Positions 44,651-53,182 of a stretch of 64,000 nt of DNA are shown piece after piece. Positions within the stretch are counted from its first letter, which is position 1. Every line of letters begins with the position of its first letter. Below the pieces are notes generated by a model. It was not told where the DNA came from, made no database searches, and saw only the letters and a list, made by a program, of their open reading frames with translations. Location of the stretch: assembly GCA_963678135.1 (NCBI GenBank), contig OY782667.1:558001-622000 (forward strand), written 5' to 3'. The translations under genes were made by a program, and so were the position numbers. This DNA is from JAHJKV01 sp963678135. Its GTDB lineage: Bacteria; Desulfobacterota; Desulfovibrionia; Desulfovibrionales; Desulfovibrionaceae.

Positions 44651-45031
44651 ATGGCTATCAACAAAAGCATGAGAGTTCTGGTCGTGGATGACTTCTCCAC
44701 CATGCGCAAAATAATTAAAAATATCTTACGGCAAATTGGTTTTGAAAATATTGTTGAAGCTGATGATGGTTCCACAGCTTGGGAAATTCTCAATAAGGAT
44801 AATATTGAATTTGTGGTTTCTGATTGGAATATGCCACAAATGACAGGGATTGAACTACTTCGCAAAGTTCGCGCCAGTGAAGAGTATGCGGACTTACCTT
44901 TTCTCATGGTTACAGCAGAAGCACAGCAAGAAAATATTATTGAAGCTGTTCAGGCCAGAGTGTCAAATTACATTGTTAAGCCTTTTACTCCAGAGACCTT
45001 GGGAGAAAAAATCGATAAAATTTTTGCTTAA
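44651..45031 (+). CDS. cheY: Chemotaxis response regulator CheY
   Basis: A 126-aa stand-alone receiver domain. The acidic pocket is Asp13/Asp14 (VVDDF), phospho-acceptor Asp58 (SDWNMPQ), Thr88 (VTAEA) and Lys110 (VKPF). The SDWNMPxMTGxELL pattern is typical of CheY that binds the flagellar switch. ATG 44651 has GGAGG upstream, so an extension to 44624 is rejected. It is monocistronic with its own terminator; opposite-strand neighbours look flagellum-related. Confidence 0.95.
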   Translation: MAINKSMRVLVVDDFSTMRKIIKNILRQIGFENIVEADDGSTAWEILNKDNIEFVVSDWNMPQMTGIELLRKVRASEEYADLPFLMVTAEAQQENIIEAVQARVSNYIVKPFTPETLGEKIDKIFA

Positions 45032-45051
45032 TTTTTTGGCCAAATATTGCA

Positions 45052-45092
45052 AATAGCTTGTACAGAATATTTTTTACTCTGTACAAGCTATT
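45052..45092. terminator. Terminator of cheY
   Basis: A perfect 15-bp stem, AATAGCTTGTACAGA against TCTGTACAAGCTATT, followed by ACTTTTTAAG. It may also stop the converging operon. Confidence 0.9.
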
Positions 45093-45121
45093 ACTTTTTA
45101 AGAAAATATCGTGAAAATTAT

Positions 45122-45484
45122 TCAGCTACGTCTATTTACATAGCGACTTCCCCTTGTTTTTCGCTCTACTTTTCTCACATTGGCATAGCCAGCAACTCTT
45201 CTGGATTCTTGCTGAGTCTCTTTAAGGCGATGATGTAATTTTTCGTGCAAATCAGTAGCATAGGACGAAGCGGTTTGCTGTTGATTGCTCAGCTGCTCTA
45301 AACGCTCTTGCATATGAGCAGTTGTGTGCTGTGGCAAATTCTTGTGTACTTCATTGAGAAGCTGATTACGCTTTTTTGCTACATCTTGAGCCTCCTGCAC
45401 TTCGCCACGGGCAAGCAAAGCCAATTCTTTTTTTCCTAGCTCAAGAGCATGATCAAGAAGTTCCAAGCAATTGCAAGTAATCAT
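45122..45484 (-). CDS. Coiled-coil protein, FliT/FlgN-like by size and context
   Basis: 120 aa, mostly helical, charged, with a basic C-terminus (RKVERKTRGSRYVNRRS). The pattern LELLDHALELGKKELALLARGEVQEAQDVAKKRNQLL resembles flagellar export chaperones such as FliT, but no signature proves it. It is the last gene after a GT9-hypothetical pair and faces cheY. Confidence 0.6.
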   Translation of the reverse strand: MITCNCLELLDHALELGKKELALLARGEVQEAQDVAKKRNQLLNEVHKNLPQHTTAHMQERLEQLSNQQQTASSYATDLHEKLHHRLKETQQESRRVAGYANVRKVERKTRGSRYVNRRS

Positions 45485-45489
45485 TATGC

Positions 45490-46089
45490 TTAGGCTGCCT
45501 GTACAATATTGGGTTCAAAATTTTCGATCATTCTTTCCCATTTATTGATGATAATCGGGTATTCATATTCCAATAAATCAGCCATCAACATCCAATCTTC
45601 ATTTGCAAGAACTTCAGTCATTTCACTAAAAAGTTCTATAATGTCGTCAGTTGAAGTCTTAAAATCAGCAGAATTGGGCAAAGTAACCTGTTCTTGCACA
45701 AGAGTGATCATGGCAATAAATTGACGGGTCACATCCAATAAATCTTGATACACTTCTAAAGCCTCAGCATCTTCGGCTTGGCGAAAGAGTTCAGCAACTA
45801 AGGTGCTGCCCTTGTGCATTAATTGTATGACCTTAGATAATTCTACAATAATATCTTCAGACATTTGCTGGGTAGAGACACTCTTAATTTCAATGCGCTC
45901 AATTCCAGAAAGATCAACATCTTCAGCTTGATGCGGATAAATTTCGGAAAACAGCTCACCGTCAAGCAATACATCCGTAACGATCCGTTCTTGGAAATGT
46001 CCATCTGCCACTATTTTCCCAATCACTTGATCCAAATTGCCGTAACCATGAAGGTCAAGATCAACTTTACTGCCATCAATAAGAATCAT
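45490..46089 (-). CDS. Conserved hypothetical protein (flagellar context)
   Basis: 199 aa, acidic, no membrane segment. The N-terminal 60 residues (MILIDGSKVDLDLHGYGNLDQVIGKIV...) look like a small beta-rich domain; the rest is helical and contains IELFSEMTEVLANEDWMLMADLLEYEYPIIINKWE. The ATG at 46089 has AAGGAG 7 nt upstream and is preferred over a TTG at 46158 that overlaps the preceding stop. Unrecognised; conserved type in Desulfovibrio near motility genes by inference. Confidence 0.7.
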   Translation of the reverse strand: MILIDGSKVDLDLHGYGNLDQVIGKIVADGHFQERIVTDVLLDGELFSEIYPHQAEDVDLSGIERIEIKSVSTQQMSEDIIVELSKVIQLMHKGSTLVAELFRQAEDAEALEVYQDLLDVTRQFIAMITLVQEQVTLPNSADFKTSTDDIIELFSEMTEVLANEDWMLMADLLEYEYPIIINKWERMIENFEPNIVQAA

Positions 46090-46154
46090 ATCTCGTACTC
46101 CTTTACATATTCTATGGGCTAAAACTACCCGTTGATTGCTTGGAGTTGAGATAT

Positions 46155-47753
46155 TCAAGATTCGTGCCTAGAACGTAAAGACTCTAAAAGAGATGAGATG
46201 AGAATTTCAAATCGTTGGATAAGAGTAAGGAGGGTGTCAAGCTTATCGCTTTCACTCAAATAAAGAAATTGCCACAAGGAACCTAACATTTGCAGCTGCT
46301 CATTTTCTTCAAATATACGCTGTATTCTAAGCATATTAGACATAAATTTTTGAGATACGGATTTTATTGAAGACGTATTGAGAAGTGCAAATTGCTTTTT
46401 AATAAGTACAAAAAAATGTTGGCTTTTTTCTAAAGTCCTTATCAGCTCCTCACAAAATTCTTGGCTTAGGGGCAAATGTTCTGTCCACGGACTTTGTTCT
46501 TTTTCATCAAAAAAAAGACGATAATGATGCCTTTGCAGGGATATCCAAAGAAATCTATCTGTTTTTTCATGTCCGGAAAGAGAATAGAGTTCCATAAAGC
46601 CATCTTTTCCTTGCCGGCTACTCCAAATTCGAGCGGTTTTCTTTTCATAAAGAGCAGGTTTTTTATGCTCCAGCATATTGATTATTGCCTCAGCCACTGT
46701 TTTTGGAGCAATAATTTTTCGACACGCGTGTTCATGAGCGCAAGTCGTTCCAAAAGCGCAAGGATGGCAATCAATATCCGGCTCAAAGCACAAGCACTGT
46801 TCAGTATAGGGGCCGGTATCAAAAGGTTGAGCTGTGGCCATAAAAATTGCAGCAACCGGAACGCCAAGGCCAGCAGCTAGGTGCATCGTGCCGGTATCAT
46901 TGGTTAAAAGCAGGTCTACATTTTTTAAGGCTGCACCAAGTTCTTCCAATCTGGTTTTACCAACAAGATCAACAACTGGGAAATTTTCACCAAAAGAATT
47001 GTCTGACAAAAAGCGTGCAGCAAGTTCCTGTTCAGAGGAAGTTCCAAACAAAACACTGGCTCGGCCTGTTTCTTCCCAAATTGTTTTCGCTACTTCTGCA
47101 AAACATGCTACCGGCCAGCGACGTTGATCTTTGCTTGCTCCAAGTTGAATACCAAGAAGACCTTTTTTTATAGTATGCTGAGGGAGTTGTTCTTGAAGGT
47201 CTTTTTGAAATTGCTGCACAAGCGCGTTGCTTGGAGGCTTCAGTTGCAATGTATACGGCCCTTCCCGAAGATCAGCACAGCGACAAAAAAGATCGACTAT
47301 GTTAAAAGGACTTGAACCACGATACGAACCGGCCATCTGTAAAAAAGCTGCCCATGGTGAAGAGTCTGCATTAAAACCACATTCGTCTAGACAAAAACCT
47401 ATCATATCCTTTTGTTCAAGAATATTCATACCAAAGACTTGAGCTAAAACTCTGGCTGGGATGCTAGGGGTGAGATTAATAATACGTTTTATGTCTACGC
47501 TGGTCAGCACCTGCTGCTTGATTTGCTCTAATTCTACTACAGCCAATTGCCAATCTTTTGCTAAATCAGCTAAAAGTAGTCCACCATTAAAAGGAATAAC
47601 CTCTTCTACACCTTGCAAAAGTTTTGCAGCAGCTTGAAAAGGTTCTAAACAAACAAAGTGGACACGAAAGCCTTTCGCCACTAGGCCTGAAACCACAGGC
47701 TGCGTTTGAATCAGATCCCCAAATCGCGTGAGGTTAAAAAGTAAAACATCCAT
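46155..47753 (-). CDS. Glycosyltransferase family 9 protein with C-terminal extension
   Basis: 532 aa. The N-terminal ~360 residues match the heptosyltransferase-like GT9 fold: LTRFGDLIQTQPVVSGL, LGIQLGASKDQRRWPVACFAEVA, and the nucleotide-sugar motif LLTNDTGTMHLAAGLGVPVAAIF. Cysteines in DIDCHPCAFGTTCAHEHACR may bind metal. The last ~150 residues are an extension with no recognised domain. It leads an operon with two flagellar-context genes, so it may glycosylate a motility component rather than LPS; that is inference. Confidence 0.85.
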   Translation of the reverse strand: MDVLLFNLTRFGDLIQTQPVVSGLVAKGFRVHFVCLEPFQAAAKLLQGVEEVIPFNGGLLLADLAKDWQLAVVELEQIKQQVLTSVDIKRIINLTPSIPARVLAQVFGMNILEQKDMIGFCLDECGFNADSSPWAAFLQMAGSYRGSSPFNIVDLFCRCADLREGPYTLQLKPPSNALVQQFQKDLQEQLPQHTIKKGLLGIQLGASKDQRRWPVACFAEVAKTIWEETGRASVLFGTSSEQELAARFLSDNSFGENFPVVDLVGKTRLEELGAALKNVDLLLTNDTGTMHLAAGLGVPVAAIFMATAQPFDTGPYTEQCLCFEPDIDCHPCAFGTTCAHEHACRKIIAPKTVAEAIINMLEHKKPALYEKKTARIWSSRQGKDGFMELYSLSGHEKTDRFLWISLQRHHYRLFFDEKEQSPWTEHLPLSQEFCEELIRTLEKSQHFFVLIKKQFALLNTSSIKSVSQKFMSNMLRIQRIFEENEQLQMLGSLWQFLYLSESDKLDTLLTLIQRFEILISSLLESLRSRHES

Positions 47754-47883
47754 ATTTTTTTATACGACAGCATTAAAAACAACGCTAGCCATGCACTCGT
47801 TTTTTTTTGCTGAAAAATTCCCTTAAATATTTATTTAGATCATGCAAAAGCCCTATGTTCTGATATACAACATGACTTACTCT

Positions 47884-49251
47884 TTATTCCCAATAATTAG
47901 GGAGCATATCCCAATCACGCAATCGGCTATAGGCATGTAAGGCTTGCTCGCCTTCGGTAACTTGGTTCAAGAATTGTTTATACAATTTTGCTGCAGCATA
48001 TTTATTGCCAGCAGATTCTTTACACATTCCTCGTAAAAAAATCATTTGGGGATTGCCGGGCATAAGATTATCATAGCGCGTGAAATGTTGATATGCCTTG
48101 TTAAAATCGTCATTCATAAGATTTGCTACGCCCAGCATACGGACGGCTTGTGGCTCTTTTGGATTAATTTCTCGTGCATGTTGTGCATGGTCAATAGCTC
48201 CAGGGCCATTACCTAACTCTGCTTGACATGCGCTCATCAATAAAAGACCAGGGTAATCTTCCGGAGCGAGTTTTAAGGAAGCCTGAAACTTTTCTTCAGC
48301 TTCAATAAGTTTGCCTGCATTAAGCAATTTTTCCCCTTTTTGCTGCGCTTGAATGGCTTCAGCCATGCCTCGCAGCCTTGCAGTATTATCCATATACCGT
48401 TCTTTGCCCATGGGAAGGTTCATAAACGATGCGTATTTTGTTTTTGCAGCTTCTTGTGCAGTAGCACGACGTTCTGTGGACATGGGGTGAGAGGCCATCA
48501 TCAATTCCAAGAGTGAAGGATCATGGTCAGACAATTCAACCAGCATCTGCTGGAGCTCCACCATACCTTGAGGGGAAAGGCCGGTGCGTGTCGTGTATTC
48601 CATACCCAAAGCATCTGCTTGTCGCTCATCATCACGACTATATTTTGCAAGTAAAGCCCCACAAGCAAAGCCACCAAGAGTATAACCAAGATACCCTGCA
48701 TCTTCTCCATACTTAAACGAAGCAAAGGCTGCACCGGCTCCTACCAAAATAGCAAGTACAGTGCCGTGGCTAAAGTGTGAAGATTGGTGGCGAGCATTAA
48801 CATGCCCTGTTTCATGCCCTAGCAAGGCTGCAAGCTGTGCTTCATTGTCCAGCTCAAGCATAATAGCTCTAGTTGCTACAATAGAACCACCCGGAAAAGC
48901 ATAGGCATTCACATAATTGGCATTGGAAACATTAAAAGAGTAAGGCAAATTTGGTCTGTGTGACAGCGTTGCCAAACGCATACCCACTTGCGAAACATAA
49001 TCATTCAAGCCTTGATCTTGTATCGCGCCATTATCTGAAGAAAATTGGTGCGGAAAATATTTTTTATCGTATGCAATTTCGTCTTTCTCATCATAAAACA
49101 TCAGTTGGCTGTCCCCTGTAACAGGATTTTTCGCACAACCGGTCATCAGCGGAGACATAGCAGAAGCCGCCGTGGACACAGAAAGAAGACGAAGAAAAGA
49201 ACGACGAGACATACCTTGCCTGAGCAAAACATTTCGAGAAGATCGCGACAT
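47884..49251 (-). CDS. M48 family metalloprotease with TPR repeats (BepA-like)
   Basis: 455 aa. A twin-arginine-like leader (SRRSFLRLL) runs into a lipobox (LMTGC), so a periplasmic lipoprotein is likely. The zinc motif is HETGH (about residue 165), followed by the distal Glu region DDERQADALGMEY. The C-terminal half holds TPR-like helices (EAEEKFQASLKLAPEDYPGLLL, NPKEPQAVRMLGVANLMNDDFNKAY). BepA proteins assist outer-membrane protein assembly and degrade misassembled ones. ATG 49251 has AAGGAG upstream; a longer frame to 49290 lacks one. Confidence 0.9.
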   Translation of the reverse strand: MSRSSRNVLLRQGMSRRSFLRLLSVSTAASAMSPLMTGCAKNPVTGDSQLMFYDEKDEIAYDKKYFPHQFSSDNGAIQDQGLNDYVSQVGMRLATLSHRPNLPYSFNVSNANYVNAYAFPGGSIVATRAIMLELDNEAQLAALLGHETGHVNARHQSSHFSHGTVLAILVGAGAAFASFKYGEDAGYLGYTLGGFACGALLAKYSRDDERQADALGMEYTTRTGLSPQGMVELQQMLVELSDHDPSLLELMMASHPMSTERRATAQEAAKTKYASFMNLPMGKERYMDNTARLRGMAEAIQAQQKGEKLLNAGKLIEAEEKFQASLKLAPEDYPGLLLMSACQAELGNGPGAIDHAQHAREINPKEPQAVRMLGVANLMNDDFNKAYQHFTRYDNLMPGNPQMIFLRGMCKESAGNKYAAAKLYKQFLNQVTEGEQALHAYSRLRDWDMLPNYWE

Positions 49252-49498
49252 AGGCTCTCCTTGTACACTCTGAGTCAAAAATATATTCACTGTATATTCA
49301 AAAACATATTACCCGGAGGTCATACATTGTCAAGATGACAAAAAATGCCACAAAAACAAATAAAAAGCATACATATCAAAGTAAAAAAATTAGTTTGCAA
49401 AAAAAAATCTCACTTCCCCCTCATTTTTTCTTGCATTCTTTAACAAAGACGGGCAGTAGACCCCCGCAAGTAACGCATAAACCCAAGGGGAAAAGCCA

Positions 49499-50365
49499 AT
49501 GACTCCCATGCCTCAAACCAAAGATTTTCGCTATGCTATCTGGTGGAATCTTTTGCTGCTCACGGTTGGCGCAGCTATTTTTGCCGTAGGTGTTAACGGT
49601 GCTATAGTTCCTCATGGATTTATTACAGGCGGAGTCATGGGATTTTCGCTGCTTTGCTCTTATGGTTTGGGCGGAGACCCTTCTCTTTGGCTTATAGTGA
49701 TCAATATCCCTCTTTTTTTGGTAAGCTGGATTTTTGTAAGCCGCAGATTTTGCCTTTTTTCTATGTATGGAATGCTTTGCGTGAGTTTTTTTGTGCATGT
49801 TATAGATATAAATTTAGGGCTTACAAATCAGCTGTATTCAGCCATTGTAGGGGCTGTTATCTGCGGAGGCGGAATTGGGATAGCCCTGCGCAGTTTAGGC
49901 TCTAGCGGTGGGCTGGATGTAATTATGGTTGCCATACATAAAAAGTTTGGCATTGGTCACGGCAAAACAAACTTTGCCTTTAATGCGTTTTTGTTTGCCT
50001 GTGCGCTTTGGAGACTTGAGCCAGACCTTGTAGTGGTTTCCATGATTCAAGTTTACCTTTCCTCTATTGTTCTGGATTCCGTGGTTTCGCTTTTTAACCA
50101 GCGCAAAATGGCGTTTATTATTTCCGATGCCCCAGATGCAATTGCTGATGATATTTTGCACAAACTGCACCGTGGAGCGACTTTTTTAACAGGCAAAGGA
50201 GCATATTCAGGGCAAAACCGCCCAGTGCTGCTCACGGTTATCAATAATATTCAGCTCAAACGCCTTGAAGAAATCGTCTTCACCCACGACATCCACGCAA
50301 TGTTCATTGTTGAAAATACCTTTAACGTCATGGGACGGGGCTTTGGGAAACGGATTTTGTATTGA
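49499..50365 (+). CDS. YitT family membrane protein (DUF161/DUF2179)
   Basis: 288 aa. Five to six N-terminal hydrophobic segments with the paired motif GFITGGVMGFSLL and GSSGGLDVIM precede a cytoplasmic DUF2179 domain (HKLHRGATFLTGKGAYSGQNRPVLLTVINNIQLKRLEEIV). Substrate and role are unknown. AAGGGG lies 8 nt before the ATG. Single gene. Confidence 0.9.
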   Translation: MTPMPQTKDFRYAIWWNLLLLTVGAAIFAVGVNGAIVPHGFITGGVMGFSLLCSYGLGGDPSLWLIVINIPLFLVSWIFVSRRFCLFSMYGMLCVSFFVHVIDINLGLTNQLYSAIVGAVICGGGIGIALRSLGSSGGLDVIMVAIHKKFGIGHGKTNFAFNAFLFACALWRLEPDLVVVSMIQVYLSSIVLDSVVSLFNQRKMAFIISDAPDAIADDILHKLHRGATFLTGKGAYSGQNRPVLLTVINNIQLKRLEEIVFTHDIHAMFIVENTFNVMGRGFGKRILY

Positions 50366-51052
50366 GGGGAGGGAATGCCCAATTTCAAATATTTCCAAGT
50401 CTTTTCTCTCCCTTTCAGGGCAAACGCACTTAAATTTTGGGGCTGACACCTTCTTAGCCATCCTGTATTCCCTTCTTGTTATCCTGCGCCCCTTCTTGTC
50501 ATCCTGCGCCCCTTCTTGTCATCCTGCGCGTAAGTCGCAGGATCCAGTTCTTCTGTCTTCGCTTCTTCTTCTTTATCCTCTTCCTCCTTATTTCTTCCCT
50601 TACTGCGTCAAGCCCTCATAGTCTGGCTCTGCTGGATTCTGCGACTTACGCGCAGAATGACGGAGAGGGATGCACTGCCACACTGTGTAACGCACTGGAT
50701 TTACGACTTACGCGCAGAATAACAGAGGGGGTGGAAACACTTTCGCGATATGCAAGATACAAACTCCTGCGACTTACGCTCTTCAATGACAGAGGAGGTA
50801 CATTAAATGACGGAAAGAAATGGCTGAATGACGGAAAAATTAATATGCGTTTGCCTCTGGCAAGCATACAGGGCAAACGCATAGCAAGCAATGCAGAAAT
50901 AATTTTTAACACAAAATAAGCATACAAATCACCCAATACAAAAAATTTTCAAAAGGCTTGGCAATCCTTTTATATTCTTTTCTTAGCCCTTGCCCCCTAC
51001 TCTTGCTATGGTTATAGTCCGGCCAAAATAAAACACACTTTGAGGGATTGTT
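50366..51052. other. Intergenic region carrying TIR element copy c and flanking repeats
   Basis: 687 bp without a credible gene. GGCAAACGCACTTAA (50419-50433) and its inverted form TTAATATGCGTTTGCC (50840-50855) bracket the complete element at 50518-50661. Further partial right-end copies follow at about 50695-50735 and 50766-50795, and GGGCAAACGCATAGC at 50871-50885. Left of the element, three near-identical short units CCTTCTTGTYATCCTGCGC lie between 50471 and 50528. Confidence 0.8.
50518..50661. repeat. Dispersed TIR element, copy c (144 bp)
   Basis: The best-preserved copy. The left terminal repeat GTCATCCTGCG...CGCAGGATCCAG (50518-50547) and the right one CTGGATTCTGCG...CGCAGAATGAC (50632-50661) are inverted copies, 28 of 30 bases matching. 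Each is palindromic. The core has a pyrimidine-rich tract and the shared block GCGTCAAGCCCTCATAG. Confidence 0.92.
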
Positions 51053-52759
51053 ATGTCTAAAAATATTGTGATTGTTGGTGGTGTGGCTTTAGGGCCTAAG
51101 GCAGCTTGTCGCTTGAAGCGACTTGATCCAAAAGTAGCAGTGACCATGATAGATGCTGCTGACTGTTTTTCCTATGGTGGTTGCGGTATTCCTTATTATG
51201 TTTCTGGTGATGTTTCAGACATTAAGGAACTTCGCAACACAAGTTTCCACATGCTGCGTGATGAAGCATTTTTCAATGAAGTCAAAGGGGTAAACATGCT
51301 TGCCCGTACCAAAGGCACGCGAATAGACCGTGAGCGTAAAGTACTCATGGCTGAAAATTTAAGCAACGGTGAACAGCTAGAACTAGCCTATGATCAACTT
51401 GTTCTTGCAACCGGTAGTCGCCCCCGTACTTTGAATATTCCTGGCGAAAAAACTCCAGGGGTACATTATATTGCTGATCTGAATGATGCGGAAAAAGTAC
51501 GAACCATGGTTACGGCCGGCAGCGTGGAACGCGCAGTGATTGTAGGTGCTGGATTTATTGGTTTGGAAATGGCCGAGGCTTTGGCAGATATGTGGGGTAT
51601 TGAAGTTACTGTTGTAGAACTGACTGATCAAATTTTACCCGGCTTGGTCTCTCCTACCATTGCACGCATGGCGCGCAAGCATATGGAAGAACAGGGGATA
51701 CACTTTGAACTTGGACAAACCATTGAGCGTATTGAGGGCAGTGGCAAAGTTGAACAGGTAGTTATCAATGGGCAAAGCTTTGATGCGGACTTAGTTATTT
51801 TAGCTGCCGGAGTACTGCCAAATGATGAGCTTGCCCATGAAGCTGGCTTGGAAGTACATGATCGTGGTGGAATTATTGTTGATGAATACATGCGTACTTC
51901 TGATCCTGATATTTATGCCGGTGGTGATTGCGCTATTATTTCTCATCTTATTTCAAAACAGCCATTTTATTTACCCTTGGGCTCTATGGCGAACAGGCAA
52001 GGCCGAATTATTGGCGATAATTTAGCTGGTATGAATCGGCGTTTTCCCGGAGCTGTAGGTTCTTTTTGCGTCAAACTGTTTGAAACTTCTGCTGCCGGAG
52101 CCGGACTTTCCTTGGCCACAGCACAAGCTGCCGGATTTGATGCCGTAAGTGTATTGCAAGTGCAGCTTGACCGAGCACATTTTTATCCAAGCAAAGAGCT
52201 CATGACCTTAGAGCTGGTTGTGGAGCGAGGAACACGCCGTGTTTTAGGAATCCAAGGATTTGCCGGAACAGGTGATGCCATGGTTGGCCGTATCAATGCT
52301 GTGGCTGCGTTGCTACCTCATGCTCCAAAAGTAGAAGAAATTTCTAGGCTTGAAATAGCCTATTCTCCGCCCTTTGCTTCGGCAATGGACGTACTCAATT
52401 CCTTGGCAAATGTGGCAGATAACGTGCTTGAAGGGCGTAATATAGGCATTACTCCTGAAGCATTTGAAAAATTATGGGAAAAGCGTAAAGAAGAGAAGAG
52501 CTTTTTCCTTGATTGTCGCGAAACTACGGATGCAGGAAAATTTGTAGAAAAATATGGAACAGACTGGGTTAATATTCCACAAGGGGAGGTTGCTGGCCGT
52601 ATGGATGAAATCCCAAAAGATAAACAAATTATCCTCATCTGTAACACAGGGGCAAGATCCTATGAAGCGCAAGTAACACTCAGGGATCAAGGGCTTGAAA
52701 ATGTGCTTAATTTACAAGGTGGTATGGCTGGTCTACGCAAAGCAGGGGTTGATATATGA
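51053..52759 (+). CDS. CoA-disulfide reductase/NADH-dependent persulfide reductase with rhodanese domain
   Basis: 568 aa. An FAD/NAD(P)H disulfide-reductase core with a single redox Cys44 in SYGGCGIPYYVSG and NAD-binding GAGFIGLEMAEAL. A C-terminal rhodanese domain (about residues 470-568) has active-site CNTGARS. In characterised homologues the fusion reduces CoA-disulfide, CoA-persulfide or polysulfide, so a role in sulfur or thiol turnover is likely. It overlaps the start of the next small gene as ATGA. Confidence 0.92.
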   Translation: MSKNIVIVGGVALGPKAACRLKRLDPKVAVTMIDAADCFSYGGCGIPYYVSGDVSDIKELRNTSFHMLRDEAFFNEVKGVNMLARTKGTRIDRERKVLMAENLSNGEQLELAYDQLVLATGSRPRTLNIPGEKTPGVHYIADLNDAEKVRTMVTAGSVERAVIVGAGFIGLEMAEALADMWGIEVTVVELTDQILPGLVSPTIARMARKHMEEQGIHFELGQTIERIEGSGKVEQVVINGQSFDADLVILAAGVLPNDELAHEAGLEVHDRGGIIVDEYMRTSDPDIYAGGDCAIISHLISKQPFYLPLGSMANRQGRIIGDNLAGMNRRFPGAVGSFCVKLFETSAAGAGLSLATAQAAGFDAVSVLQVQLDRAHFYPSKELMTLELVVERGTRRVLGIQGFAGTGDAMVGRINAVAALLPHAPKVEEISRLEIAYSPPFASAMDVLNSLANVADNVLEGRNIGITPEAFEKLWEKRKEEKSFFLDCRETTDAGKFVEKYGTDWVNIPQGEVAGRMDEIPKDKQIILICNTGARSYEAQVTLRDQGLENVLNLQGGMAGLRKAGVDI

Positions 52760-53148
52760 ATAGTTTGCATAATGCAAAAATCCTAATAATGTTTGCTCTT
52801 TTTGTTTTTGTATGGAGCTGTTCCGCGGTTAGAACCTCGGACATGAAGGAATTTAAGCTCCATGCATTTATGTATGAATCAAATGTACTGGTTGGACAAA
52901 AATTTCGTATAATCGTACCCCCACCGCAAAAAAAAGACATTATACTGTGCGATGTGGATTATGACGATACCATGCTGCAACTGAAAGCAGCATGGCGTGA
53001 TGCAGATGAAAATACATACTATGACTTTATCGCCCTAGACAACGGGCAAACACTGCTCAGTTTCAAAACACAGCAAGCAGACCAACAGCACCTTGGAATA
53101 TACAGGGAAATAAATCTTTTGATAAAAAATCAACCAAAAAACCCATAA
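52756..53148 (+). CDS. Small putative lipoprotein
   Basis: 130 aa. An N-terminal hydrophobic signal (ILIMFALFVFVW) ends in a lipobox-like WSC, so it is probably a lipid-anchored periplasmic protein. The mature part is unrecognised, with beta-rich patterns (KFRIIVPPPQKKDIILCDVDYDDTMLQLK). It is coupled to the CoA-disulfide reductase gene by a 4-bp overlap. Confidence 0.7.
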   Translation: MNSLHNAKILIMFALFVFVWSCSAVRTSDMKEFKLHAFMYESNVLVGQKFRIIVPPPQKKDIILCDVDYDDTMLQLKAAWRDADENTYYDFIALDNGQTLLSFKTQQADQQHLGIYREINLLIKNQPKNP

Positions 53149-53182
53149 CTTATACTACAATCCATAGCTTATGCTGTGAGCC

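Noticed and set aside
50476..50936. Frames of 96-147 codons in the 50.4-51.0 kb intergenic region
   Set aside because: They are made of the dispersed TIR element and its partial copies; the same sequences recur at other intergenic sites in other frames.
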